From Antedon mediterranea (Eukaryota; Echinodermata; Crinoidea; Comatulida; Antedonidae), in the NCBI RefSeq assembly GCF_964355755.1, contig NC_092680.1, positions 18,083,001 through 18,147,000 of the forward strand: 64,000 bases of DNA, written 5' to 3'. The translations under genes were made by a program, and so were the position numbers. Positions 46,001 through 59,510 of the stretch are shown piece after piece. Position 1 is the stretch's first letter. Every line of letters starts with the position of its first letter. The notes beneath the pieces were generated by a model. It was not told the origin of the DNA and ran no database searches. It worked only from the letters and a program-made list of their open reading frames with translations.

Positions 46001-49000
46001 ATATAAACAATAAAAATGAACTTCCACACATCCTACAAAAGCCGGGACTTGCATAGAAAGAATGCCATCTACAGTCTAGTCCCAGCCTGTCCGTAAATAG
46101 TCCAGGGGTTCTCAACAGGCCGGCCGGGCCAAATGCGGCTCGTTGGTGAATTTCATATGGCATGCAAAGAGATACTGCTAGGCCAGGGGTTCTCAACAGG
46201 CGGATCGCGGACCAAAATGCGACTCGTGGGTGCATATGGCATGCAAAGAGATACTGCTAAAAAGTTTACTCCTTAGCGGCATGCCTACCGTAAGAAGGTC
46301 TTTAAAGGGGGGTTCCAGGTTTAAAATGAATAGTAAAAAATGTAAAATATATTTGTTTGTCTCTTGAACGGTAAAAGTTTCAATTTATATAAGCGCCCAG
46401 TGAAGCAGAACGAAGGCTGTGAAATGAGGCCAGATTACAAGTGCAGCTACGGCAAAATCACACTGTGGTTACAGAATAGGAAATTCGTGAAATGGTCAAT
46501 CTTCTGACGACTCGTTATCATTAACCATATCAATTACTTTTGTAAAATTATACTTATCTGATGTAATTTTAGTCGGTCTTCCCATTTATAAAGTCAATTT
46601 TCTATGAAAATCCATCAAAACAGTGAAAAATTAGATAAGTTTGCACTTTACGTTTGCCGATTTTCGCAAAGCCTTCAAAATCAATGAAGCGTAACGTATA
46701 CATTCCTGCTGAGCGAGGAGAGCGAGACGACGATACACGTGCTCTCTCTGCCCATGCCTGGCATCGTTACGTGATAAGCAGATACAGTATACAGTATACA
46801 ATACCAAACTGGTCGGGTCGAGTATACCCCATCTATAATCACAACATGAACGATGTACAGTATTTGATTGAAGGTCGACTCAACCTACCGGAATGGTATA
46901 GATAATATCTGCTCGAATGAGAGAGTTGGAATATTTGTAAACATAAGTACAGTATTGCTAATTTTAACAAGTGTAGCCTAAGTAAAAGGCCTGGTAGTAT
47001 CAATTCGCATAGGGTCTACTACACTAGCTAGCTCAATTTTTAACTGGGCCGGATCGGCTAGGCTAGGCTAGGTCTCCTTCCTACTACCGGTCTACTTGCT
47101 TGATGCAGTATCCGCTTTTTTGGAGAGTAAACCAGGCCTACTTATTAGACGATCGGGACACCATACGTGCGGACGGCGATCGGACCTTGTTTTGCCTCAA
47201 TATTTACAGCCGATTTTTGTAGAACGTTTTAGGTTTAGGAGTTTGGTTGATAGGATGGGTTTGGAATCCACTGAGTTTTGTTATTTATGGGCCAATCGTT
47301 TAGTAATAGGCTAGCTAGGCCCATGAATGATGGCCCCAATGTTTTAACGTAGCCATCGTGGCATGGAATCCCTAGTCAGAAATGGCTCTCACCCCGGCAT
47401 GAATAAAATGATTTAGGCTAGGCCTAGCCTAGTACGTGAAGCCGATATACGATCTGTACTATTAATTCGAGGTATAAAAATAGTATAATTTATGACTCCG
47501 TAATCTGTACTAAATTTTGTATTTCATTAGGCCTAAATGTCAAATAAATATATGCTACTACTGTTATTATTACACTTTAGGCCTAGCTTAGCAAATCTAC
47601 AAAAAATGTATTTCACAATGATCGGGTGGTCGTCGTTTGACAGAGAGAGAACACAACGTACAAGCTTGACGTCGCGAGTTTGGAATCCACTGATGACGTG
47701 ATTTTGTGAATATCTCATGAATATTAATGAGCTTCTCTAAGCTGCTGAAAAACAGATTTTCCATAAATTTACCCTAAAATGTATATGAAATTTAATTTTT
47801 TTAATTTCTCGTTATTACTTCTTCATTCTGACATGTCTACAGTATATTGTTATAATATTTTTTATTTAATAAATAAACGATATTTAAAAGCAATTTTAAA
47901 CCCAGAATCCCCCTTTAAATATTAGCAGCAACCGGAACCGGCACATCAACCGTCTAGTTCTATTTTTCAAATGTTCTTAGCTCAGCCCAGCCCCAATCAT
48001 GGTGGGACTGGTCGGTCCTGGAAACAAAGTGCCATTTCCCGTTTCTTTTATCTTTGTAGGCCTACTCCATGACCCAAAGCCCTTGTTACATGGCTGTTCC
48101 AGCATATAATATCTGGCCCGCGGCGACATTTGTAAATTGCAATATGGCCCACGGTAGAAACTGTTGAGAACCTCAGACATAGGCTAATAACTAAAAAATA
48201 AAATATAAGTTGTATCTGAACCGTTAACTGATAACACAAGCCCGTCTGGTGATGAAAGTTTTGTCACATTTAGTTCTTCTCTGGTACTCAAGTCATTCAG
48301 CTTCGCGCGCTCTATCTTGGCGTAAGAGTAATCAGCCCAGTACAGGTATCTATAAAATAAAGCATAATGATTTCTCGTATTTATAACGTCCGTGTGTACA
48401 GATTTATAATACAACTATTACAACCGGAACAGACACAAATATTTAATTTCATTATTAATAAGAACACCAAAGGAAATTAATAAAATTAATCAAATCAATA
48501 TTCAATTTTGATCTACGTCATTTAAAAAAAATTATTTTGTTAAAAGGGTAATGTGAAAAAGCCCTGCATAGAGCAGAGATAGATTGATTTGCATACGGTA
48601 AGTAAACCGCTCAGTAGGTGATTCATTTGTAGACGTTTATAATGAGAACCCACCTAAGCAAGATTTGAACCCGGTTTCTTCTGATTAGATAAGCTACATA
48701 CCCGTTAACAGTATCTATCGCAAAACCGACTAATAATGTATTAAAAAGAACTGTTCTGCCTGTTCCATTGAGATTTATTACTTCGATTCGGTCTTCTGTG
48801 TCATCCGTCCAATAGAGTTTATTTCCAATTACATCAACGGCAATACCAGTGACATCTTAATTAATGAGAAATATCATTTTTATATTATTGTTTTGGGTTA
48901 ACATTACCTTGAAACATTACCTCATACAGCCTCATAATATGTATTAGGCCTAACTTATATTTTAATTCTTGTCAAGTTCTTCTTCACGGCTGTCAATAGT

Positions 49001-49968
49001 ACATTCTACTTGATAATTAATTGAACATAAAAAGAATAATGTCTTGTTCTTACATCTAACTCCAGTAGAAACCAAAAGATCGTGCTGATTATTGGCAAAT
49101 GAATATGATTCAATGGCATCTCCTCTAGTAGAAGAAGACCAGTATAACGTTAATGTGTTGGGATTATAATCAAGAGCCGTAATACCGCCTGGTGTTGGTG
49201 ACACTGTCTGCGGCAATGCTTCCACAAGTTTAAAGTTGTGTTTGTCAGACTGATGTTTGAATAATAAATGGTATCTTCACCACCTACGAACACAATATCA
49301 CGTCCTGTAAGATAATAACGTTACATCGAATACAATAACTTAAATAATACAAATACAATAACTTAATACCAGTACGTTCTAATAAATGAAACACGAATAC
49401 AGAATTGTTGTAAAAAAACGTTTTTGTTACCTCTGTGCATCCGACAGACAGCGTAACACAAACTACAAATTATAATTATAGTTAATATCTAGGCCTAATT
49501 TGTTAGGTAAAAACGAAAGCTCCCTCTATAGTGTAAAACATCCTAATTCTATAACAACAAACCTAATTTCTGAAAACACTGTCAAGTAAACTTTACTTTC
49601 AGAAAATAATATATTACAATATTAATAGAAGACATATAGTTTATTATTATTAATTAATTTTTTTGTAAGAATTATGGAAATTAGAGAGAGCTAACCGTAC
49701 CTTTATGCATACCGTAACATAGTTATATTGCGAAGGTAACCTGTTAAGTACATGTAGATGTACACTGTAATATATATTTTTGTTAAAATTATTGTGTAGT
49801 TTAATAGTCAGTTTGTATGATACATGATTATATTTAACCGTATTTATATTTTTTTTTTCTAAAAACGCATAATTATATTAAGGTCATGTCTTGAAGTCGA
49901 TACTTACCATAAACGAATCCTATGCGTAACGTCACTAGACACATTGCAAACAATAGAGATGTCATCAT
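42895..49968 (-). CDS. YWTD beta-propeller / EGF protein (LDL-receptor/LRP type), 5' part
   Basis: Six exons: 49908-49968, 49054-49304, 48702-48855, 48222-48349, 43337-43597 and 42895-43017. Exon 1 is a signal peptide ([12 protein letters not shown]...). Exons 2-5 carry six propeller-blade motifs (IYYSN, LYWSS, LYWTD, LYWAD, MYWCD, IYWTE). Exon 6 has six cysteines in EGF spacing ([10 protein letters not shown], then [12 protein letters not shown]). A six-blade YWTD propeller capped by an EGF domain is the extracellular ligand-release and binding unit of LDLR/LRP/nidogen proteins, so the product probably enters the secretory pathway. Exon 2 has a frame break. The last exon ends in phase 1, so more exons are expected to the left, but I could not identify any. 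Splice phases otherwise all agree. Confidence 0.85.
43337..43597 (-). CDS. Propeller gene exon 5 (blades 5-6)
   Basis: 261 bp encoding [24 protein letters not shown], then [16 protein letters not shown]. The intron before it is 4.6 kb and is mostly transposon. Acceptor CTTTAAG, donor GTAGGT. Confidence 0.9.
43739..45842. mobile_element. 2.1-kb DNA transposon with long inverted repeats and 9-bp target duplication
   Basis: Both ends carry about 110-bp inverted repeats built from CATTTCGGCCGCC units, with GGTTATGGAA and CCAAATTCATGAAAC between them. CTTTCATTG occurs immediately outside both ends (43730-43738 and 45843-45851). Long inverted repeats with 9-bp duplications are typical of Mutator-like or foldback elements. 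The longest frame inside (44957-45214, plus strand) shows no transposase motif, so it is non-autonomous. It sits in the propeller gene's large intron. Confidence 0.8.
46103..48176. mobile_element. hAT-like element, 2.07 kb, with duplicated left end
   Basis: CAGGGGTTCTCAACAGG starts at 46103 and again at 46184 (81-bp tandem duplication of the end). CTGTTGAGAACCTCAG closes at 48176. CAGGGGTTCTCAA ends are characteristic of hAT transposons. Flanking octamers do not match convincingly, so the true left boundary is uncertain. No transposase frame seen. Confidence 0.65.
46303..47917. mobile_element. TTAA-bounded element nested in the hAT-like element
   Basis: TTAAAGGGGGGTTCCAGGTT at the left, and the reverse complement of TTAAAGGGGGATTCTGGGTT at the right. 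The termini include TTAA at both sides. No recognisable transposase inside; an 83-codon frame at 46654 has no known domain. Confidence 0.6.
48222..48349 (-). CDS. Propeller gene exon 4 (blade 4)
   Basis: 128 bp encoding [17 protein letters not shown] and [11 protein letters not shown]. The only donor giving the right phase for exon 5 is the weak GTTCAG at 48221. The end of a hAT-like transposon lies only about 45 bp beyond it. Confidence 0.8.
48702..48855 (-). CDS. Propeller gene exon 3 (blade 3)
   Basis: 154 bp encoding [18 protein letters not shown], then [11 protein letters not shown], the classic YWTD repeat layout, ending GFAIDTVNG. Donor GTATGT, phase 2. Confidence 0.9.
49054..49304 (-). 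CDS. Propeller gene exon 2 (blades 1-2), with one-base frame break
   Basis: 251 bp between a TTACAG acceptor and a GTAAGA donor. The first part reads [20 protein letters not shown] in the frame set by exon 1. The second part reads [17 protein letters not shown] and [10 protein letters not shown] in the next frame, which is the one exon 3 needs. A length of 252 would keep one frame, so one base is missing near 49240-49245. It could be a sequencing or assembly error, an allele, or a dead gene. Confidence 0.8.
49908..49968 (-). CDS. Propeller gene exon 1 (signal peptide)
   Basis: ATG at 49968-49966, with a second ATG directly after. A hydrophobic run [12 protein letters not shown] is followed by GFVYG, a plausible cleavage zone. 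Donor GTAAGT in phase 1. Confidence 0.75.
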
Positions 49969-50305
49969 GTTACTTCTATATACAAGAACAACAAATCTGT
50001 TATCAAGGATTCATGACAACTTAATTATATCTTGTTGTTAGTTTACTGTACATGTCAAACGAAAACTATGCATAATAATATTAATAATAAATATTGTGTT
50101 ATAATACCATAAATTCTGTGCTTCAAGCTATTTTACATGGATACAATTTATCGAAAACGTTGATCAAATAAATGTAATTATTGCATGAATTGCTTTCATT
50201 GTAGGCATATATTTATCAGCAGTCAAAAAAGAACATGAGCGATGGAGCGCGCCCTCTATTGACTTCTGCTAAATCAGACTTATATGACGAGTAAAAAAAA
50301 TTTCG

Positions 50306-51100
50306 CATCCCGGCAGGAGTTAATAAGCGTATAAGTCAATTATCAAGCGACGAAGAAACATTCGAAAACACCAAGCAACTATACAGCGAAGCACTTCGAA
50401 CAAGCGGACACAAAGATAACTTACTCTACACCCACCACTCCGCATCCGGTATAAGAAGAAACAGAGGGAGAAACATAATATGGTCCAACCCACCATTCAG
50501 TACGAACATTAAGACAAATGTCGCACGAACCTTTTTACAATTAATTAAAAAACATTTTCCCAATGGACACGTATTACATAAAATATTTAATAAGAACAAT
50601 GAGTAAGCTATAGTTGTATGCCATGTGTAAAAAATGTAATTAACAAGCATAACCACAATGTACTGAACCCCCATACAGAACGAGAAAGTGCGTGCAATTG
50701 CCGCAACAAACCCAATTCCCCCTAAATGGTTCATGCCTCGCATCTGAAATTGTCTACTCCACCGACGTCATAACCAATAACGAAACTAAGACATATATTG
50801 GTATGACGGGTGGGCAGTTTAAAACTAGGTTTAACAATCACGAGAAATCTTTCAAAAAAGAAACGTACAGTAAAGAATCCGAGCTCTCAAAGTACGTATG
50901 GTCTTTGAAAAGTAATGTTTATTAAATGGTAAGTAATTAAATATTCCTCCACTAAGAATGCCGATTATAGGCGTTGTAGTCTTTGTCTAGATGAAAAGCT
51001 ATGTATTCTAAATGCAAACAAAACAAATTTGCTAAACAAAAGGTCTGAACTGATTTCAAAATGTCGTCATAGCAAGAAAATGTACATACCACCTGACTAA
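50306..51100 (+). pseudogene. GIY-YIG retroelement C-terminal relic (Penelope-like, lineage 1)
   Basis: Reading across frames on the plus strand gives RIPAGVNKRISQLSSDEETF, YSEALRTSGH, then IIWSNPPFSTNIKTNVARTF and HFPNGHVLHKIFNKN. These are followed by SPLNGSCLASEIVY, KTYIGMTGGQFKTRFNNHEK (GIY-YIG nuclease core) and LCLDEKLCILN, ending KMYIPPD-stop near 51100. At least three stops or shifts interrupt it. This is the region after the reverse transcriptase in Penelope-like retroelements; the RT itself is absent. Confidence 0.75.
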
Positions 51101-51254
51101 AGCCTTATAACACCTTGAGATACGGTATTTTTCAGTCTATCTGAAGATCGTTTAACGTGAAACACCGTGCAATAGACGCCCGTGTTCTATATAATTCATA
51201 AATATATATATATATATATATAAATCAATGATGTTGCGTAGCACTGTGTAAATT

Positions 51255-52900
<1,646 letters not shown>

Positions 52901-52928
52901 TTTGACATCGAGGAATATCTTTTGCTTA

Positions 52929-53396
52929 AACAAATCAGGCAAAGAACATTAATTCTAAACCGCCCGGTAATATACTGAAATTTAATTAATTAATTCGAAA
53001 CGATAAAGATGAGGAAATCTGTGAGAATGAGAAAAAGTCGCCCCAACCGAGACTCGGACCGCCTGCTTGATATGCAGATGTCCTAACCATTAGACCACTG
53101 GGGCTTTCATGGTATTGTTCGAACTTGATTGGATAGCGACTCTTTAACATTCTCGGCGTGGTACGGCGGAACAGCACTAGTCCTCAGTTGTACGGACGCG
53201 CACCAGAGATCAAATTGATACGCCCTCATCTTACAGTATTTTTATTCACGAGGCGGGATCTCCGAAGAGATACTTTTATATATATAAACAAATCAGGCAA
53301 AGAACATTAATTCTAAACCGCCCGGTAATATACTGAAATTTAATTAATTAATTCGAAACGATAAAGATGAGGAAATCTGTGAGAATGAGAAAAAGT
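52929..53396. repeat. Direct repeat pair of about 109 bp (52929-53037, 53286-53396)
   Basis: Both run from AAACAAATCAGGCAAAGAAC to GAATGAGAAAAAGT and appear identical. The first is followed by a tRNA-like sequence, the second by TA repeats. Confidence 0.9.
53040..53104 (-). repeat. tRNA-like sequence, 65 nt (SINE head, T arm shortened)
   Basis: Reads GCCCCAGTGGTCTAATGGTT then AGGACATCTGCATATCAAGC and ends TTGGGGC. The seven-base acceptor stem pairs, but about seven bases are missing around the T arm (GGTCCGAGTCTCGG). A related T arm, GGGTTCGAATCTCGG, is at 53790. Partial copies of the 5' half are at 55245 and 59662. Not a working tRNA gene. Confidence 0.6.
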
Positions 53397-53516
53397 ATAT
53401 ATATATATATATGTTCATTGCCTAATGTGTTTATATATATATATATTGTGAGGGTGTTTTATTTGTTGTATGAGAGAATGTATCTGGTGGGTGAAAATCT
53501 GTGATAACACCATATA

Positions 53517-53592
53517 TGGCTCTGTAGGCTAGTGGTATGATACTCGCTCTGTAAGCGAAAGATCGCAGGTTGAAATACCGCCAGAGACATTT
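53517..53592 (+). repeat. tRNA-like SINE head (family 2)
   Basis: GGCTCTGTAGGCTAGTGGTA then TGATACTCGCTCTGTAAGCG and a decayed B box AGGTTGAAAT, closing CCGCCAGAGAC. Same family as the palindrome arms and as 57763-57832. Confidence 0.6.
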
Positions 53593-54559
53593 TTTCAACA
53601 TTTGTTTACAACTAAAAATACGGAAGTTTCGGCGATGAGCTATGCTCGACGCGATTATGAGATCATGGTCCGAATATGAGCACTGTTTTAATAATTTGAC
53701 AGTATGATTTATTTGATCTCTGGTGCGCGTGCGTACCATTTGAGGGAATAGTGCTGAAATCTGTGAAAATAAGAAAAAGTTGTTTCAACCGAGATTCGAA
53801 CCCGGCATTAAAAACTTATTTTGTGTTAAAAACCTTCTGAAGGTCACCGAATATCACCAAACACACTGATTGTTCACACTATATTAGTCACAAATTCACT
53901 GATACTTATCCGATATTTTTCTGGAAAAGTCAAATTTGTTCAAAGTTTAATAATCTTTACAGCAATATAAATATTAATAACTAAATGCTACGTATTTTTT
54001 TCCGGAAGTTTGATTCCAGTCGTGAAAACAGTAACATCGATTAAATTACCATGCTATGATAAATACAAATTCCTCTAAAACCAAAACCGCCAAGCTTAAT
54101 TTATTCTGTAAATAATGTCTAAAGGTGCGTTTGATTGGTTCTTTTTACGGACTAATCACATTTGTGAAGTCTCCTATCGTTACGTACAGAATAGCCATGA
54201 TAATTCGGGTATATTTATTGTCCAAAAACAGACGATCAATGATACAAATAGCTAAAAGACTGAAACCGTAACCTTTTACATAAAAAAGTTTAAAATTTAT
54301 AAGAAAATATCCTATATGTAAAAAAAAAAATGTATAAAATGTATAGACAATTAAATATAAGGAAAGAAAACGACATTAATACGAAGTAAAGGACATAAAA
54401 AAAGTCTAAGGTGTATAATTAAAGAGTCTGATTAGGGCTGGAATAGCTGACTTTCAGCGTCTCTCAGTACGACAAAAGGATCTCTTTCCTGAATAAACTT
54501 AATACGCTTACCATGTACGTTTAAAGAGGTATGCCAGACACAGCAAGCATACCGGGTAT

Positions 54560-55110
54560 TCTAAACACGGCCTAATATTTGGTATTAAACACTACCATGA
54601 CATTTCGATGGTTTCGGAAGCATCTGATTATTAGTGCACTAGAGTTCAATCTCATTAAACATACATTGCATAGAGGAATCACAACCCTTTTTAAAAATTT
54701 CACCAAAGGTAAAACCGTCAGCATATTTCCATTGCCTGCAGTTTCCCTCACAAGCATCATTAATGAGGATGAGAAAGAGCACAGGCCTCAACCTCGTACC
54801 TTGCGGTACCCACAAGTAATTTGGCGTGTAGATGATATATTAGTGCCGATTTTGAATTAGTAACTCTATTGGAAAGAAAACAGCAGACGATGGGTATGAT
54901 AGATGGTGTAACACTAATTGAAATTATCTTATTAATTAAAACTGTGTGCTCCACACGATCGAACGCTTTGGTGAAATCTATAGCACAGACACTGACTAAC
55001 AGCTTTTACCATCAACATCTTTAAAAACAGAAGAGTCAAGCATGGTAATTAAATAATGAGAAGTCGAAAAGCCTCTTCTACTACCGAACTGTTTGAAGTC
55101 CAAATTAAGC
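54560..55110 (-). pseudogene. Non-LTR retrotransposon RT relic, copy 1
   Basis: Pieces in several frames: QFGSRRGFSTSHYLITMLDS, VWSTQF/VEHTVLINKIISIS, SNRVTNSK, VPQGTRL and the CNVCLMRLNS region. GVPQGT is RT motif 4 of non-LTR elements. Frameshifts and stops make it inactive. Confidence 0.65.
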
Positions 55111-55779
55111 AAGCGATCAAAAACATATATAAGGAACCGTTTCTATTAAATTATTGCCTGTAAACGGTTTGTTTGAATGACCCGACAACCTTGTTAGCGA
55201 CTTCAGGGCTGTTGGTGCAAAATAAGTTTGTAATGGAACTTTTTCTTGATATGCAGATGTCCTAAACATTATACCACTGAGGCTTTCATGATGTTCAAAA
55301 TTGCACTGATAATAAAATGTATTACTTAATACTTACCCAGATTCTAAATTCGATTACTTAAACTAGAAATTGCTTACCGACCAATTTACTTACACTGAAA
55401 GAGACCGCCTTCATTGTCGTTATATGAAGTAAATTTGATTGTTATGTTAATTTGAATCCTAATTTATAAAGATGGTTTTATAAAACGTTCGATAAACCAA
55501 TTATTGCTACGTTTCGACTATTTTCAATAGCCTTGGTCACGCAAATGACCAAGGTAATCCTTGTTATTATGTTCTTTACTTAGGACAAATCTTCTTTTGC
55601 ATACCGATAGATTTGGCGCTCCCTTTGCCATTCAAATGAAAAATGTCTTACTGTGAGTGTGGGTACTGTTAGATATATACAAATAAACTGTATTACTGTG
55701 AGTGCGGATAGGCCCTACTGTTAGGTATATAAACACATAATATACAAATAAACTGTTGCTTGGTGTATACATGTACTGT

Positions 55780-56640
55780 ACTATTTCAATCGACTATGAT
55801 TCTCTTCTTATTCAGCAAGATGTTGTTAGGCTTTGCAATTGGTCTGACACATGGAAAATGTTCTTAAATCCGCTTAAGTGTCAGATTCTTACTTTATCAC
55901 TTAAAAAACAAATTATTAATTTTGATTACACTATTAACGGACTTTCTCAGGGTTAACTTTCAAAAGAATCTTGGCATTTATATTGATTCGAAACTTATCT
56001 TTAACAAACATGTTGATCATATTATTTTTGCCAAGGAATGTTAGGTATGCTTAGGCGTCACTGTAAACATATCGATAGTGTTACTTAACTTAAACTTTAT
56101 ATCTCTCTTGTCCGACCTATTTTTGACTTTTCATCAACAATTTACAATTTCATTTCGATCTCGCAATCAAATCGTATGAGTTCAATCCAAATGTATTTAC
56201 TTTATTAACCACAACAATCCAGGTCCTTTAATTCATCTTCCTCCGCTTCATACTGGGAGAAGCTTCTTTGATTTGGTATTTCTTTTTAAATGCTTCAACT
56301 CCCTTTTTAAATGCAATATTTTATCATTTTTTTCCCCTTGCCCGTTGTCGAGTCAACGTAACCAAAATTGGTTTCATTCAAAGATTATCCAAGCTTTTTA
56401 ATTCAATTTCTATTAAGGATAAGACTATCGATATTTTTTTTGACACTTTGTCCAAATTTAAGTCTAAAGTTCTTAAATCGATTTAAGTTTGCCTTTCTGT
56501 ATGTTTCATGTTTTGTATTTTTATGTGCTTTTAATTCTATATTTACATCTTAAGAGTTTTAAGGCATCCTGTATTTGGCGATTTTTCGCTGTTGGATGTG
56601 GTTGAAATAAAATAAAATAAAATGACAGTGACAGTTTTAG
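55780..56640 (+). pseudogene. Non-LTR retrotransposon RT C-terminal relic with (ATAAA) tail
   Basis: LLIQQDVVRLCNWSDTWKMF and LNPLKCQILTLS match the region just after the YADD box of RTs. VNFQKNLGIYIDSKLIFNKH and LYISLVRPIFDFSSTIYNF follow in other frames, then a final FIQRLSKLFNSISIKDK piece to a stop near 56486. AAATAAAATAAAATAAAATG marks the 3' tail at about 56608. Confidence 0.65.
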
Positions 56641-56860
56641 CAAAGTATTAAATTGCAAATGTTTTACTCTATTTAGTGGTATATTATTTATAGGCCTATA
56701 AAACATGAAAATAAATTTCGTTACTGATAAAGAATATATTTAAAAATTGTTCCTCTATGTACCCATCCTCTTCCCCATCCCTAAACCCTAATGTTATATA
56801 CAAAACACAAATTGGGTTTGTTTAAATGAGTCCAAATCAAAAACAAGGCCAACAGCCATA

Positions 56861-56953
56861 AGTCGCGTGCTAAAACGCATAGTGATACCGGACCGACAGA
56901 CCGACAGACCGACCGACCGACATAGTGAACTATAGAGTCGCGTCCACGCGATT
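56861..56953. mobile_element. AGTCGCG-ended element, internally deleted
   Basis: AGTCGCGTGC to GTCCACGCGATT with (GACC/GACA)n inside. It lacks about 65 bp present in the copy at 8553-8705. This part is absent from segmental-duplication copy 2. Confidence 0.65.
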
Positions 56954-57499
56954 AAAAAGGTAATTCCCAGGGTGCTAATATGAGTTGACTACATAAATCA
57001 TCGTGTCTATTTATTCGTTTTTGTAAACGACAATGTATTATAGTCCTGCGGTACGTAAATTTAAAAAACGCTGAAATTACTGTGTATTCGAGAACCATCT
57101 GTGTGCACGACCTAGATGGTAAGCGATGCATCTATTATGTTATAATCTTCGTTATTGTTCTTTACTTAGGACAATTCTTCCTATGCCCACCAAGATTAAG
57201 GTAGATTATGCATTACTGACTTTAATCAATTAATATTATTTAACGTACCGTACTCACAGATTAAATCTTCTTACTTTTATTGAATTGAACTCTATCTCAC
57301 TAGAGTTAATTATGTTAAATATTGTTGAAATAAATTAATAAATAAATATAAATGTTATAAATATTATCTTCAAAATAGAAAGATGTAGGCCTAATGGTGT
57401 GATAAAAGGAATGGGTATCATTGAGGAATCTAACAATAAAGGAACCAACAGGACCGGCATTTATAATTTGCATGGAAAAGAAAAAAAATCAGATCATTT

Positions 57500-57665
57500 A
57501 GAAATAATAAAAGCTGAAAATAATGAAAATGCTGTGGGTATCGGTGGCTGGATCTCAATGGAAATACACAATAAAATCAAAAAGATAGATCAAAACGATA
57601 AAGTAAAACAGCCAGACAAAATTAGTAGAGCTTTCGGGCAACACTAGCCCTTCATCAGTGCAAGT
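57500..57665 (-). mobile_element. Terminal fragment of the lineage-2 GIY-YIG element
   Basis: GGCTGGATCTCAATGGAAAT and GAGCTTTCGGGCAACACTAG match 51870-52000. It again abuts TA repeats. Confidence 0.7.
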
Positions 57666-57762
57666 GAGAGTATATATATATTGTGAGGGTGTTTTATTTG
57701 TTGTATGAGAGAATGTATCTGGTGGGTGAAAATCGTTGAAAATCTGTGATAATACCAGATAT

Positions 57763-57832
57763 GGCTCTGTGGTCTAGTGGTACGATACTCGCCCTGTAAG
57801 CGAAAGGTCAAAGGTTGAAATCCCGCCAGAGA
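57763..57832 (+). repeat. tRNA-like SINE head (family 2)
   Basis: GGCTCTGTGGTCTAGTGGTA, CGATACTCGCCCTGTAAGCG, closing CCCGCCAGAGA. The T loop is AGGTTGAAATC, so the B box is damaged. Confidence 0.6.
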
Positions 57833-58829
57833 AATTTTTCATCGATGTGCTATACTCGACGCGATTATGAGATCATGGTCCGAATATGAGCACTGTTTCA
57901 ATAATTTGATAATATGATTTATTTGATCTTTAGTGCGCGTGCGTACAATTGCGGGAATAGTGCTGAAATCCGTGAAAATAAGTCGCTTCAACCGAGATTC
58001 GAACCCGGCATTACAAACCTATTTTGTGCTAAAATCGTTCTGAAGGTCACCGAAAAACAACAAAAACACTGATTGTTCACACTATATTGGTCACAACTTC
58101 GCTGATACTTATCCGATATGTTTCTGGAAAAGTCAAATTTGTTCAAAGTTTAATAATCTTTACAGCAATATAAATATTAATAACTAAATGCTACGTATTT
58201 TTTTCCAGAAGTTTGATTCCACTCGTGAAAACAGTAACATCGGTTAAATTACCATTCTACGATGAATACAAATTCCTCTCAAGCCAAAACCGCTAAGCTT
58301 AATTTATTCTGTAAATTATGTCTAAAGGTGCGTTTGATTGGTTCTTTTTCGGACTAATCACATTTGTGAAGCCTCTTTAAAAACTAAACACATCGTTACA
58401 GAATAGCCATGATAATTCAGGTATATTTATTGTCTAAAAACAAACGATCAATGATACAAATAGCCAAAAGGCTAAAACCGTAACATTTTACATGAAAAAG
58501 GTTAAAAATTTATAAGAAAATATCATAATAATATGTAAAAAAAATGTATGAAATGTATAGACAATTAAATATAAGGAAAGACAACGACATTAATATAAAG
58601 TAAAGGACATAAAAAAAGATTAAGGTGGATCATTAAAGAGTCTGATTAGGGCTGGAATAGCTGACTTTCAGCGTCTCTCAGTACGACAAAAGGATCATCA
58701 AAAGTTTTTCTAAGGCATCTCAAACACTCACGTTTAGGGAATAACAAACTGCCGATATCAGATAAAAGAAGTTTCTTCCCAAGGGCCAAATAAGAAACAT
58801 TTCATCTCTTCTCGCCTTAAGCGAAATAA

Positions 58830-59510
58830 GACCTACATACCCAAGAGCAATATATCGTAATGGGTATATAGTCTGAACCGAGAATGAGACGGAACACTCT
58901 TTCCTGAATAAACTTAATACGCTTACCATGTACGTTTAAAGAGGTATGCCAGACACAGCAAACATACCGGTATTCTAAACACGGCCTAATATTTGGTATA
59001 AACACTACCATGACATTTCGATGGTTTCGGAAGCATCTGATTATTAGTCCACCAGAGTTCAATCTCATTAAGCATACATTGCATAGAGGAATCACAACCC
59101 TTTTAAAAAATTTCACCAAAGGTAAAGTCGTCAGCATATTTCCATTGCCTGCAGTTTCCCTCACAAGCATCATTAATGAGATGAGAAAGAGCACAGGCCT
59201 CAACCTCGTACCTTGCGGTACCCACAAGTAATTTGGCGTGTAGATGATATATTAGTGCCGATTTTGAATTAGTAACTCTATTGGAAAGAAAACCGCAGAC
59301 GATGGGTATGATAGATGGTGTAACACTAATTGAAATTATCTTATTAATTAAAACTGTGTGCTCCACACGATCGAACGCTTTGGTAAAATCTATAGCACAA
59401 ACACTGACTAACAGCTTTTACCATCAACATCTTTAAAAACAGAAGAGTCAAGCATGGTAATTAAATAATGAGAAGTCGAAAAGCCTCTTCTACTACCGAA
59501 CTGTTTGAAG
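58830..59510 (-). pseudogene. Non-LTR retrotransposon RT relic, copy 2 (longer)
   Basis: Contains VEHTVLINKIISISVTPS, SNRVTNSK, VPQGTRLRPVLFL, then LINDACEGNCRQWKYADDFT (YADD catalytic box near 59138-59127) and CLEYRYVCCVWHTSLN. The pieces lie in three frames, so it is dead. It keeps the C-terminal part missing from copy 1. Confidence 0.72.

Larger units (their letters stand above)
53430..57482. repeat. Segmental duplication, copy 1 (about 4.05 kb)
   Basis: Matches copy 2 (57667-60735) over nearly its whole length. It contains a tRNA-like SINE head (53517), a minus-strand RT relic, a plus-strand RT C-terminal relic, an (ATAAA)n tail and the AGTCGCG element. Relative to copy 2 it lacks about 210 bp at 54490. 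Confidence 0.88.

Noticed and set aside
53040-53104. Candidate functional tRNA gene
   Set aside because: The T arm is about seven bases short and the same head recurs as damaged partial copies, so it is SINE-derived.
54572-59366. Several 60-136 codon frames as possible host genes
   Set aside because: They are frame-broken pieces of a non-LTR reverse transcriptase (GVPQGT, YADD) present twice by duplication.
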